Assembly: GCF_042453785.1 (NCBI RefSeq)
Contig: NC_091671.1
Coordinates: 31,463,001-31,527,000 of the forward strand
Reading direction: 5' to 3'
Source: Malus domestica
Taxonomy: Eukaryota > Streptophyta > Magnoliopsida > Rosales > Rosaceae
Length of the DNA: 64,000 nt
Below, piece after piece: positions 1 to 9,878 of this stretch. The notes below the pieces were generated by a model. The model had not been told where the DNA came from and did not search any database. It saw nothing but the letters and a program-made list of their open reading frames with translations. Within the stretch, counting starts at the first letter, position 1, and each line of letters opens with the position of its first letter. Position numbers and translations under genes: made by a program.

Positions 1-250
1 AGCTTTAGCTTCTTAATATAAATTATTTAAGACAGACTGAAGATTCTAAAGACTTTTGTTCAACTTTGATACTAGTATACTAACAATTTCATCCACTACT
101 AAACAACTGAGTGAAAACACATAGACATAATAGCAATCAAAAACACAAACCAAAACAAAAAATACCATCCGATATATTTCTACATCTAAATCAACACAAA
201 ATCCAGGTGGTAGTAGAGTCAGAACAGATTAGCCTTCAATTTTAACAAAA

Positions 251-810
251 TCTCAGACATCCAAGGAAGGATAAAGCAGCACTAGCTCTCAAGCCCGGCG
301 AAAGGCGAAAGCTCTTAAGCGGCCACTGCGAATGTTCTTGAGAAACAAGCCTTAGATTTCGTCATCATCGATAATATATATGAAAAAACACAATTTAATT
401 CATAAAAAATCGAAATAAAATCTCAAATCACAATAGAATAATCAAAACCTTAGGAAATCTTGACAAAATTGACCTAATTCCATCCAACATCGGTCGATAA
501 TCCGTAGTATTTCTTGGAATTCATACAAACAAATTTGGATTGCCGCAAATAATCAAATAAAAATAAAAATAATTAAATAATTAAATCAAAGGATTCCCTA
601 CAGACTTATGGATTCTCGGCAAATTAAACAATAATTTCAAGCATATTTCGGTTAATAGCGAAAAGGAATTCAAGATAACAGAATACGAACCTTGGAAGAG
701 AATCGAGAGAGAAGTTTGAAGAGGTTGAAGGAATTGGCGTGCGTCTGACTTTTCTCTGAATTCGCAACGATGGAAGGTTTGAGGAATGGGGCAGTCGTGG
801 TTTTATAGAG
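251..810 (-). promoter_or_regulatory. Possible minus-strand promoter and 5' leader of an unidentified transcript
   Basis: On the minus strand a CTCTATAAAA TATA-like box lies at 803-810. A pyrimidine-rich leader follows from about 775 and ends in a good donor (CCAAG|GTTCG, 690/691). Farther downstream, about 370-250, the strand is less AT-rich and holds only short open stretches, the longest about 20-35 codons in any frame. I do not recognise a protein. It could be a gene with a 5'-UTR intron and a very short ORF, a non-coding RNA, or a truncated gene copy. The call rests only on the TATA box, leader composition and donor. Confidence 0.25.
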
Positions 811-1207
811 CGATTACCGACTTAATTAGGGAATCCTTCGAGGACTAATCCAATGGAACACCGCCACGTGTTGGGATTATTCTTGCACGCCAAGATTAGT
901 CAAATAGTATGGAAAGAGATTCTCTCCTTCACCAAATCTTAGGGATCCGGACCCTTGAAATTTGATCCAGCAGTTACAATTATTATAACATTTAGAGGAC
1001 CATCTGTTTGTAGCCATTAGATCAAATTTCAAGGAGACGGATCTTCGGATTTCTAGGATTTGGTGGGAGAGACCCGGAAGGGATCTCTTTTTCCCTTTAC
1101 TTGGCAAAAGTAATTAACAAACAAAATATATTTACATAAAATGCAATTAAAATAAATATATTTTTACTTTTTTTCTAATTTTGCATTTGAGAATTTTATT
1201 TTGGGAA

Positions 1208-1357
1208 TTTTAACGAAAAACACCCGGTACTGTTCACTTTAACGACAAACCACATTTTTACACTAAAAAGTCAATCCTGGTACTATTCACTTTACCCTTT
1301 ATTTTGTCTTTATCATTAAAACTCAAAGTTTTCAAGCCCTTTTCATTAGTTTTCCTT
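1208..1357 (+). repeat. Dispersed ~150-bp repeat, copy 1
   Basis: This stretch begins TTTTAACG and ends near CATTAGTTTTCCTT. It is closely similar to 56656-56806, sharing the TACTGTTCACTTT, TTTTTACAC and AACTCAAAGTTTTCAAGCCC blocks in the same order. It has no coding potential. It looks like a short non-autonomous element, but I could not identify target duplications, so the family is unassigned. Confidence 0.6.
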
Positions 1358-2009
1358 TTTATTTTTAGTAATTAGTTGTTAATGAGGAGGAGAATTAGTG
1401 GAGATTAAATCTGTAACAAGGTGCATAGACATAATTACTTTCTCACACTATGTAAGGTGCCATCTCCGAGAATTTAATCTTTCTTTAAATTTTAGTCGGA
1501 TAATTTTTTCAATAATACACAACGTTTAACAATATGATAATTTTACTAAATTTATGTCAACTAAATGCAAAGAGATTCAACCCTTCAACATCGGTAAAAT
1601 CCCTATCAATAATAGGCTGGAAGAGTAGGACAAGGCCTTTACTCTATTCCTTTCTATTTCATAAGTGCATAGAGTGGATCACACTGCTCTAACCAACTTA
1701 ACTAAATCTATATTTGCTTCCAATAATACATTTGTTTTAAGAAAAGATACATTTATAGGTCAAACATGTATTGATTTACAATTTATTTGGAAATTGCCAT
1801 GATAACGTACCTAGAATCCATGATAACATTGAACATTTTAATGATTTTTCTATTGCGCACACCATGCTTCTCTCCCTGCACACCTTGTTTGTAGCCTTTT
1901 GATAGATAAGCTAACGGAGAAATCAAAGGACAATAATAAACAAGAGTGTGCAGGAGGAGAAAAGGGACGTGCGGAACATTTATCTAATGAGATCGAATCA
2001 TTAAGGCAG

Positions 2010-2377
2010 TGTTGGAACCAAGAAGTATGGACATTGAATATTGTATAATAAACTCAAGCACATGCAGCACGGGCAGCATGGAGATGGTTATGGAGTTGTT
2101 AGTATTATAAGTCCTCTCAGTTTTTTATCTCTTGTTCTGTCAGCTTTCTATCTCCACATCATGTGTGGTCTTCGACAAAGACAAGCACGGGCAGCATGGA
2201 GATGGTTATAGAGCTATTAGTATTATAAGTCCTCTCAGTTTTTTATCTTTGCGTGGTCCCAAGAGTTTTGTATAGGGATGGTTGGTTGTAACCGGTTCTT
2301 TACTACTCATATATATGAGTTAGTTGTTAACTCTTAAAACATACGAAATACATATATTTTTGAACATAAAATCTACA
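2010..2377 (+). repeat. 5' LTR of the copia element
   Basis: It starts TGTTGGAACC and ends ATCTACA, and matches 6794-7161 over 368 bp with 4 substitutions. It contains an internal direct duplication of about 65 bp (about 2066-2130 and 2184-2248), starting at AGCACGGGCAGC and ending at TTTTTTATCT. ACTCATATATATGAG near 2301-2320 is a possible TATA region. Confidence 0.96.
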
Positions 2378-2389
2378 TGGTATCAGAGC
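2378..2389 (+). other. Primer-binding site of the copia element
   Basis: TGGTATCAGAGC immediately follows the LTR. It is complementary to the 3' end of initiator tRNA-Met, the usual primer of plant copia elements. Confidence 0.93.
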
Positions 2390-2453
2390 GGGTCCTTCTT
2401 TAACCTGTCTCTAGCCATTTCTTTCCGCTGCTTCTCTCTTTCAACCTTGAGCC

Positions 2454-3629
2454 ATGGCTGAAGAAGATTCAGTAAATGTTGAGGATAAAACCTCCCGTAA
2501 TTCTTGTTCAAATTTTTCAGACACTGAGGTTAACACCAATCAGCGTTTGTGTTCAGCCTTGCTGAATGAGTTCAACTACCTACCTTGGTCTCGTGCAGTT
2601 TCACTTGCTCTAGGAGGAAAAGGAAAAATTGGTTTTGTAAATGGAAGCATCGAAGCTCCTGATATCACCTCACCAACCTATGAGGCTTGGCTCTGCAAAG
2701 ATCAATTCGTCATGTCCTTACTTCTCAATACTATGGAGAAGCATGTTGCAGAAATTTTTAGCTACTCAGAGTCCTCACAAGATTTGTGGAACTCGGTGAA
2801 GGACATGTATGGAAATCAAAACAATTATGCAAGGGTGTTCCAACTGAAGAAAGACATTGCATGCATTCAACAAAATGGGAAGTCCTTTGTACAACACCTT
2901 GGTAGGCTCAAAACCATGTGGAATGAACTGGATATGTATCTTCCACACACCACAGATGCAAATACGCTACTAAAGAGAGGGGAGGAAGATAAGATATACC
3001 AACTCTTGGGAAGCTTAAGTTCTGAGTACGAGGATCTCAGAAGCCATATACTTATGAGTCAAGAACTGCCAACATTCAAAAGTGTGTGTGGTATTGTCCA
3101 ACGTGAAGAAGCTAGGAAGAAAGCCATGAATGGTGAGTCTAGCTCAAGGCCAACTGAAGCTCTAGCCTATGTTGCAAACCACAAAATATACAAAGGTAAG
3201 AATTCCCATCTCAAGTGTACCTACTGTAATGGTGTTGGTCACGTGGAAGAAAAGTGTTGGATCCTTCATCCCGAGTTAAAGCCCAAATTTACCAAAGATG
3301 GGAAGATGATTCCATCAAAACCTTCACAAACAAGCCATTTCAAGAGTCATCATGCAGCAAACGTCACCTCTGGGGTCTCTTTTGGATCCATGGACTTCAC
3401 TACAAGTCCTGTGACTCTTATAAAAGAATTTGTTGCGTACTTGCAAACCAAGGATCATGGGAGTACTGCATCAAACTTACAAAAGGAGGATGGAGGACAC
3501 GCTGCCATGCTGGGGCAGTTTGCAGGATTCTTGCCAATAACAAATCTGCAGAACAAGGAGAGGTTTCAGGTATTCTCAATGCTTTCTCCACTGCATTACA
3601 AACAAGCACTGAATATGATTGTTGGATAA
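2454..3629 (+). CDS. gag: Copia gag polyprotein
   Basis: This 391-codon ORF starts at the first ATG after the primer-binding site, in an acceptable context (gccATGGc). The N-terminal half is the copia gag/UBN2-type capsid region. A CCHC zinc knuckle (Cys-X2-Cys-X4-His-X4-Cys) lies near residues 250-270 and binds template RNA. In an intact single-ORF copia element gag reads straight into protease. Here gag-like sequence stops being recognisable near 3530, and the last ~33 codons look like out-of-frame extension. Family resemblance continues at that point in the frame one base back, which places a one-base loss or a -1 shift there. Confidence 0.88.
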   Translation: MAEEDSVNVEDKTSRNSCSNFSDTEVNTNQRLCSALLNEFNYLPWSRAVSLALGGKGKIGFVNGSIEAPDITSPTYEAWLCKDQFVMSLLLNTMEKHVAEIFSYSESSQDLWNSVKDMYGNQNNYARVFQLKKDIACIQQNGKSFVQHLGRLKTMWNELDMYLPHTTDANTLLKRGEEDKIYQLLGSLSSEYEDLRSHILMSQELPTFKSVCGIVQREEARKKAMNGESSSRPTEALAYVANHKIYKGKNSHLKCTYCNGVGHVEEKCWILHPELKPKFTKDGKMIPSKPSQTSHFKSHHAANVTSGVSFGSMDFTTSPVTLIKEFVAYLQTKDHGSTASNLQKEDGGHAAMLGQFAGFLPITNLQNKERFQVFSMLSPLHYKQALNMIVG

Positions 3630-6600
3630 TTGACTCAGGTGCCACTGATCACATGACAAACAAACTTTCAAATCTGCATAATTTTCAAGCATTCAAAAAC
3701 CCCTCACTAGTGTCAGTTGCAAATGGAAAAAATGTGTCAGTTTTGGGTAAGAGAATAGCTAGTATACTCACAAACAATAATGAGTCATTAGCCCTATATG
3801 TTCCCTCATTTCCTTTTCAATTACTTTCAGTAGGAAAGATAACAAGCTCCCTAAACTGCCATGCCATTTTCTCACCAAACAACGTTGTTTTTCAGGATGT
3901 CATCACCAAGAAAGTGATTGGTGAAGGGTTCTTCCTTAATGGTCTCTACTACCTGTGCAAAAACTCAGTCATGCCTAAAGCTTTTCAAGCTGGAACCAAG
4001 TATTTTGAACATCAACAACTTTGGCACCAAAGACTTGCTCACCCATCTGAACTTGTTTTGTCAAAATTGTTTCCCGGTTTTTGTCAATCACCCCTTGAGT
4101 GTGAAACATGTCATTTTTCAAAGTCAGTCAGACTACCTTTTGTCACTTCTGTTTTTAAGACATGTAAACCATTCGAGTTAGTACACACGGATGTTTGGGG
4201 ACCTACAATTGAATCAATGGATGGTTACAAATATTTTGTCATATTTGTTGATGATTTCACTCGTACTACCTTTCTATACCTTATGAAATCAAAAAGTGAG
4301 GTTTTCTGCATATTTAAAGATTTCCATAAACTTGTACAAACTCAATACAACTCAAACATTAAGGTGCTTAGGTCAGATAATGGCACTGAGTTTCTGTCCA
4401 ATAACATGATTCAATACTTGAGTTCACAATGGATTGTTCACCAAACCAGTTGTGTAGGGACACCCCAACAAAATGGGGTCTCAGAAAGGAATAATAGAGA
4501 TCTGCTTGAAAAAACTCGATCTCTAATGCTGCATATGAATGTTCCCAAAAGATATTGGTCACATGCTGTTCTCACTGCTACCTATATAATTAATAGACTT
4601 CCAAGTAAAGTATTGGGGTTCAAAACTCCACATGAAACTCTAAACAATAGGGTAGTCAACTTGGCGCATCTTAAAACGTTTGGTTGCAGCTGCTTTGTCC
4701 ATGTGCAAGCACCTAATCGTGATAAATTGGAAGCTAGAGCAGTGAAGTGCATTTTTGTTGGGTACTCACCAACTCAGAAGGGATACAAATGTGTTGATCC
4801 TATCACAAAGAAATGTATTGTGTCAAGGGATGTTCGTTTTGATGAAACAATGCCCTACTATAAAAGCAATGAGACTCATATTAATGAGAATGAGACCTTG
4901 AGTGATTTGCTTCCCTTACCAAGAGTCACTGACCATGATACACTAGCAGAGGATCATATCTCAAATGGTCAAATCATTGAAGGAGTTCAAGATGACTTGA
5001 TTCCGAGTGTGGGCCAACTACACTCTCAATCCATCAGTGAGCATACATGTGAAGTTCAGACAGGCCCAAACCCCTCTCTACCAACAACACCACTTCTAGA
5101 AGCTAGGAGATATCCCATTCGAACAAGACAGCCACCAGCTAAGATGATGGACTATGTTACTTATGCCTCACGGCATCCTCACACTAAAACTCTCAATTAC
5201 AACTGTTTCTCAAAGTCTCACATTGCATTTCTCACTGAAGTTGCAAATAATGTTGAACCTAGCACCTTTCAGGAGGCAAACCAATCATCTAAGTGGAGGA
5301 AGGCAATGTCAGAGGAATTACAAGCCTTGAGTGACAACAAAACCTGGAGTCTTGTTCATTTACCACCTGGAAAAAAGGCTGTTGGCAGCAGGTGGATCTT
5401 CAAGGTAAAATTCAAAGCTGACGGCTCAATTGAAAGGCACAAAGCCAGACTCGTTGCACGTGGATTCACTCAAACTTTTGGAGTGGATTACAAAGAAACC
5501 TTTGCACCAGTAGCCAAGATGAACACTGTCAGAGTTCTCTTGTCTGTGGCAGTTAATTCTGGTTGGTCCTTGTATCAAATGGATGTAAAAAATGCATTTC
5601 TCCATGGAGAATTACAAGAGGAAGTGTACATGCAACCTCCACCAGGTTATATTCAAGCCCAAAATGGTATGGTCTGCAAACTTCACAAGGCTATTTACGG
5701 TTTAAAGCAATCTCCAAGAGCTTGGTACGCCAAGCTCAGCTCCGTGTTGGAAAGGGCTGGTTTTCTTAGAAGCAATGCAGATTCCTCTCTATTTGTTCAA
5801 ACAGGAATGAGAGGAAGATTGATGATTCTTATCTATGTGGATGATCTCATAATCACAGGTGAAAGTGAAACTGAGATTGCAGCCTTAAAGCAATCTCTAC
5901 AAGAGACCTTTGCCATCAAAGACCTTGGGAGGCTTAAGTATTTTCTTGGCATAGAAATGGCTACCTCATCCAAAGGACTATTCCTAAATCAAAGAAAATA
6001 TGTAACTGATATTCTCAAGGAGACAAATCTTCTTGATTGCAAACCTGCAACCTCTCCAATTGACAGCAAGCTCAAGCTTACTATGGATGGGGAAGCTCTT
6101 CATCATGTGAGTTATTATCAAAGACTGGTTGGTAAGTTAATTTACCTCACCATTACTCGTCCTGATATCACCTACGTAGTGGGCATAGTTAGTCAATTTA
6201 TGCATTCTCCCACCGTTGATCATCTCAACATTGTCAAACGGATCCTTCGTTATCTTAAAGGGTCCATTGGACGAGGAATTCTCATGCAAAATAACCAATC
6301 CACAAGCATAAGTGGTTACACTGATGCTGATTGGGCAGGCAATGCCATTGATAGAAGGTCCACGACAGGCTATTGCACGTTTGTTGGAGGCAATATTGTA
6401 ACTTGGAAAAGCAAGAAGCAACAGGTCATTGCTCGGTCTAGTGCAGAAGCTGAGTATCGTGCAATGGCAGCCACTGCATGTGAGCTTATTTGGCTCAAAA
6501 GTCTTCTATTTGATCTAGGGTTTCATTGTTCCAACTCCATACCACTTATGTGTGACAATCAAGCAGCCATGCACATTGCTGCTAATCTTGTCTTTCATGA

Positions 6601-6787
6601 AAGAACGAAGCATATAGAGGTGGATTGTCATTTTGTTCGATCTCAGGTTCAATCTCAGGTCATTCACACTGTGTTCACTCACAGTTATGATCAATTGGCT
6701 GACTTATTCACCAAAGCACTACCATCTGCTCAGTTTCATCGTCTTCTGGGCAAGCTTGGCTCAATAAATCCCCTTGATCCAGCTTGA
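3530..6787 (+). CDS. pol: Copia pol (protease, integrase, reverse transcriptase, RNase H)
   Basis: The open frame is uninterrupted from 3254 to 6787, but pol-like sequence begins only near 3530. In order it holds the aspartic protease motif DSGATDH (3632-3652), the GAG-pre-integrase HHCC zinc finger, the integrase core (HTDVWGP, SDNGTEF, TPQQNGVSERN), the RVT_2 reverse transcriptase (catalytic YVDD at 5834-5845) and a Ty1-type RNase H (ADWAG, SSAEAEYRA, CDNQAA). The stop codon lies at the start of the polypurine tract. There are no internal stops. The frame is -1 relative to gag, so pol cannot be made from the gag start without a frameshift. The probable cause is a one-base deletion, since plant copia elements normally use one ORF. 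Confidence 0.93.
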   Translation, partial: LANNKSAEQGEVSGILNAFSTALQTSTEYDCWIIDSGATDHMTNKLSNLHNFQAFKNPSLVSVANGKNVSVLGKRIASILTNNNESLALYVPSFPFQLLSVGKITSSLNCHAIFSPNNVVFQDVITKKVIGEGFFLNGLYYLCKNSVMPKAFQAGTKYFEHQQLWHQRLAHPSELVLSKLFPGFCQSPLECETCHFSKSVRLPFVTSVFKTCKPFELVHTDVWGPTIESMDGYKYFVIFVDDFTRTTFLYLMKSKSEVFCIFKDFHKLVQTQYNSNIKVLRSDNGTEFLSNNMIQYLSSQWIVHQTSCVGTPQQNGVSERNNRDLLEKTRSLMLHMNVPKRYWSHAVLTATYIINRLPSKVLGFKTPHETLNNRVVNLAHLKTFGCSCFVHVQAPNRDKLEARAVKCIFVGYSPTQKGYKCVDPITKKCIVSRDVRFDETMPYYKSNETHINENETLSDLLPLPRVTDHDTLAEDHISNGQIIEGVQDDLIPSVGQLHSQSISEHTCEVQTGPNPSLPTTPLLEARRYPIRTRQPPAKMMDYVTYASRHPHTKTLNYNCFSKSHIAFLTEVANNVEPSTFQEANQSSKWRKAMSEELQALSDNKTWSLVHLPPGKKAVGSRWIFKVKFKADGSIERHKARLVARGFTQTFGVDYKETFAPVAKMNTVRVLLSVAVNSGWSLYQMDVKNAFLHGELQEEVYMQPPPGYIQAQNGMVCKLHKAIYGLKQSPRAWYAKLSSVLERAGFLRSNADSSLFVQTGMRGRLMILIYVDDLIITGESETEIAALKQSLQETFAIKDLGRLKYFLGIEMATSSKGLFLNQRKYVTDILKETNLLDCKPATSPIDSKLKLTMDGEALHHVSYYQRLVGKLIYLTITRPDITYVVGIVSQFMHSPTVDHLNIVKRILRYLKGSIGRGILMQNNQSTSISGYTDADWAGNAIDRRSTTGYCTFVGGNIVTWKSKKQQVIARSSAEAEYRAMAATACELIWLKSLLFDLGFHCSNSIPLMCDNQAAMHIAANLVFHERTKHIEVDCHFVRSQVQSQVIHTVFTHSYDQLADLFTKALPSAQFHRLLGKLGSINPLDPA

Positions 6788-6793
6788 GGGGGG
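6784..6793 (+). other. Polypurine tract of the copia element
   Basis: TTGAGGGGGG ends at the base before the 3' LTR and overlaps the pol stop codon (TGA, 6785-6787). This is the usual plus-strand primer position. Confidence 0.88.
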
Positions 6794-7161
6794 TGTTGGA
6801 ACCAAGAAGTATGGACATTGAATATTGTATAATAAACTCAAGCACATGCAGCACGGGCAGCATGGAGATGGTTATGGAGTTGTTAGTATTATAAGTCCTC
6901 TCAGTTTTTTATCTCTTGTTCTGTCAGCTTTCTATCTCCACATCATGTGTGGTCTTCGACAAAGACAAGCACGGGCAGCATGGAGATGGTTATGGAGCTG
7001 TTAGTATTATAAGTTCTCTCAGTTTTTTATCTTTGCGTGGTCCCAAGAGTTTTGTATAGGGATGGTTGGTTGTAACCGGTTCTTTACTATTCATATATAT
7101 GAGTTAGTTGTTAACTCTTAAAACATACGAAATACATATATTTTTGAACATAAAATCTACA
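6794..7161 (+). repeat. 3' LTR of the copia element
   Basis: It is 368 bp, TGTTGG...TCTACA, and carries the same internal 65-bp duplication as the 5' LTR. The second GGCAG target copy follows at 7162-7166. Confidence 0.96.
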
Positions 7162-7166
7162 GGCAG

Positions 7167-8536
7167 AGAGATAGAGAGAAAGAACAAGATTTGGCCAAAC
7201 GAAAGATAAATTGAGAGTGGAAAGGTGAGGAGCTGTTGGAAGGCAGATCAAATAAAATAGCAATAAGATCAAGAAGAAAACGCCCAGAGTTCGCCTCTTT
7301 CTCCTAAACCGAGCTCTGTTCAATATACGCTGTGAATGTGATCAAGAGGAAACATGCTAGGAAGTGCATTCAGATATTCAATGAGATTGTTGATGTGAAA
7401 ACAGCAAGAGGAGGGTGAGCTTTTAGACAATGCAACAAAGGAGATGGAAATTTGGTACAACGGACTGGAAACCTCAAACCACTACAGGCAAGAAGCATTG
7501 ATAGTACAGGCAAGAAGCATCGATGTGTAAAAGAAGAGTCTGTTTTCCGTAGAGTTCACGGGATCATAGAGAAACAAGTGAACTTGAATTCCTAGTAGTC
7601 GGTGCTAGAATGATGTATACTGTTATCATTGTGGGAAAGATTCTTGAAGAACAGCCTATGGCTCATGTAAAACTATCCTGTGAAACCAATGAACGAAATG
7701 TCAGATGCGAAGAATTCTTATTCGCCTGTAAGTCCTATCGAGTAGACAACATCTCACAGAGTGAATGCCCCCCAAAAAATGCTTGTCGGTAATGCAAACT
7801 GCAATGGGAAGACAGCAATCAAACACAAGGTAGAATTACAAGGGTAAGACAATAATGTTAAAACACTCAACACATCCAGGATATGCAACAAAAGAAATAC
7901 ATAAACCACTGTTACTCTACGAGTTCATACGGGATAATGTTAAAACGCTCAACATATCCAGGATATGCAACAAAAGAAATACATAAACAACTGTTACTCC
8001 TCGAGTACATAGCAGGGAAACTAAAATATCCAAAGTAAAAGAAACTTTTAAAACTGGAGAATAAGAGTCCCACCAGAAATGTTTTCAAACTGAAAAGAAA
8101 CCCACCAGAGCAAGCATCATGCTTCTCGCTTTATTTCCATCCCCTCTTGATGAATGTAGAATCAGTTACCTGTTTAAGAAAAGTTCATAAGTAATAGATA
8201 TCAAAAACTGCTTGGTTAATGCCAAGCCCAAGTTATCAAAATGGTTGCACTACAAGTAAATAGTTGGTTCAATTTAAGATAGGATTCTACTGGGTAAATA
8301 TCGCAACTCAAAATACTTTTCGATGAACACCCACTAATTTAAAGCAGAAGAGACACAAAAATCAATGAATAACTATTCCAAAAACATATATATTGAAAGC
8401 AGTTAGAGTACTTACAAGGGAGAAGGCTTTTCTTGTATGGAAAGACAATAAAAAAAATCGCGTTCAACGAACTCAGCAAAATAAATTCGCTTCCAGGTAG
8501 TCTTGTCGGTGTTAAGAATGTAACAATAAATTGTAG
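7167..8536. other. Flanking region without a recognised gene; contains an 82-bp tandem duplication
   Basis: The only clear structure is an 82-bp direct tandem duplication (7852-7933 and 7934-8015), with units about 90% alike and beginning ATAATGTTAAAAC. The part next to 8536 is probably the 3' flank of the F-box gene. The short ORF at 7610-7792 has no recognisable features. Confidence 0.5.
7852..8015. repeat. 82-bp tandem duplication, two copies
   Basis: Two adjacent copies share the blocks CCAGGATATGCAACAAAAGA and AAATACATAAAC in the same order and spacing. The few differences between units show that the duplication is not very recent. Confidence 0.85.
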
Positions 8537-9544
8537 TCATGAAAACAATTTCATTTTTCTAGCAGCTACAGAGTTGAGAAACTCATAATCATCTGCGAAT
8601 GGAGTATAATCCCAGCACTTCAACTCCCAAACAGACTCATTTTCATCCTTTTAAATCCTTACCTTCATATACAGACGATCATTGCAGTTTACAACAACGA
8701 ATGATAAGCAACCATCAAGATCAATTAGGAAGGACCAGTCAGTTGTATCATCTGGAAGTTCGATAGTTTTAAAATTCCCCTCCATATCCACTGAAAGAAC
8801 GTCTTCAATGGTTTCGCGGTCTTCCTCTCCAGCCATAAACCAGTAAACTTTTCCATTGCAAAATATGTGATGTGGACCAAGAGGACTTTGCTGAACACGA
8901 CATATGCCTTTGCAGGCTCCAGTGCTTGATGAAAAGATCTCACACTCAGGGTTGAGTTCTTCGCCGTTGTCATCGAAGTTGGAGGAGAAAAAGCGAAATA
9001 CTTTGTACTCACTGGCTCCTGGGCCAAAGGCAACCCCCATGCTTAGTTCCGCTTCTGATGGGCTACCTATTGGAAGTGCCCTAGTTTCATGAGTAGCAGG
9101 ATTGCAGATATAGATTTTCAGGTCTTCCTCTGATGCTTGAATCCTTCTCGAGTGAATATACCAGGGATAGTTGGTGAAACATGTCAACCCATTATAGGAA
9201 CAAATCATTCTAAGAGATGACAGATTTTCAGAATGAGGAAGAGTTATTACTTCGGTGATTACCCCATTACCATCAATCAAATGCAAAGTTTTCACAGCAT
9301 CCGTACAAGAATAAACCATATAGAGCACATCTTCTGCTGACCGGCTAAAATGCAATTCAGCGAATTGTGGACTGCGAATCAGTCCACATCAGTGTCTAGA
9401 AACAAACTTGGAACTTAAGAGGCACTGAACAGGAAGCCTTGACAGAATATCCCCAAACAATTCTTCCAGACATTCCACATGAGACCAAGCACTGCGATTT
9501 CTCGGCAGAACATTTGAGGTACGTTGTGCAACAGCTCTATCCAT
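8537..9544 (-). pseudogene. F-box protein gene (F-box plus F-box-associated domain), two in-frame stops
   Basis: One minus-strand frame runs from ATG (9544-9542) to TGA (8539-8537), 335 codons, a normal length for an F-box/FBA-type SCF substrate receptor. Residues ~30-60 are F-box like (ILSRLPVQCLL...). From about residue 70 the protein matches an F-box-associated beta-propeller-like domain (ICNPATHE, CNGKVYW). Two stops interrupt this single frame: TGA at 9391-9389, where F-box proteins usually have Trp, and TAA at 8653-8651, after which a typical C-terminus resumes unshifted (VWELKCWDY). A 234-codon ORF between 9355 and 8651 survives without the F-box. A minor splice route around the second stop (AAG|GTAAGG) cannot be excluded. 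The gene is probably inactive. Confidence 0.85.
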
Positions 9545-9878
9545 TTCAGTCTGCTCTCAGGGCTTTTTTTTCAAGAGTAACAAACTATACCACCTGGACA
9601 GGTTTCCAAATGAGCCCGCCTGCAGCATGAATAGGTCAATCTTTTGTTTCATATGTTTATCATGGAGAAACAATGACAACATCCGAAGCTCAGAAAAACA
9701 GAGAGATATACTTCAGCTAAGTTATTTATTTGTCCAAACTTCTATTTCAAAAGCAATTGCAAAATCTGGACCAAAAAAAAAACACACCATACATGGAGAG
9801 CATCTCAGAATTTTGATAGTAGTATCTCTTAACAAAAATTGTTAACAAACATTTGTCTGTTTACAGTAATATCAGTAT
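9545..9878. other. Intergenic spacer 5' of the F-box pseudogene
   Basis: I see no gene. This should include the promoter and leader of the F-box gene (minus strand), but I found no convincing TATA box. Confidence 0.3.

Larger units (their letters stand above)
2010..7161 (+). mobile_element. Ty1/copia LTR retrotransposon, near full length
   Basis: The element is 5,152 bp with TG...CA ends, two 368-bp LTRs and a 5-bp target duplication GGCAG (2005-2009 and 7162-7166). The primer-binding site starts directly after the 5' LTR and a G-rich polypurine tract directly precedes the 3' LTR. Inside are gag with a CCHC knuckle and a pol ORF in the order protease, integrase, reverse transcriptase, RNase H, which is the copia order. 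I count 4 differences between the LTRs (about 1.1%), so the insertion is young. Gag and pol are in different frames, which probably prevents normal Gag-Pol expression. Confidence 0.97.

Noticed and set aside
3254-3530. pol start at ATG 3254
   Set aside because: The first ~90 residues of that frame do not resemble pol and overlap the genuine gag zinc-knuckle region in another frame.
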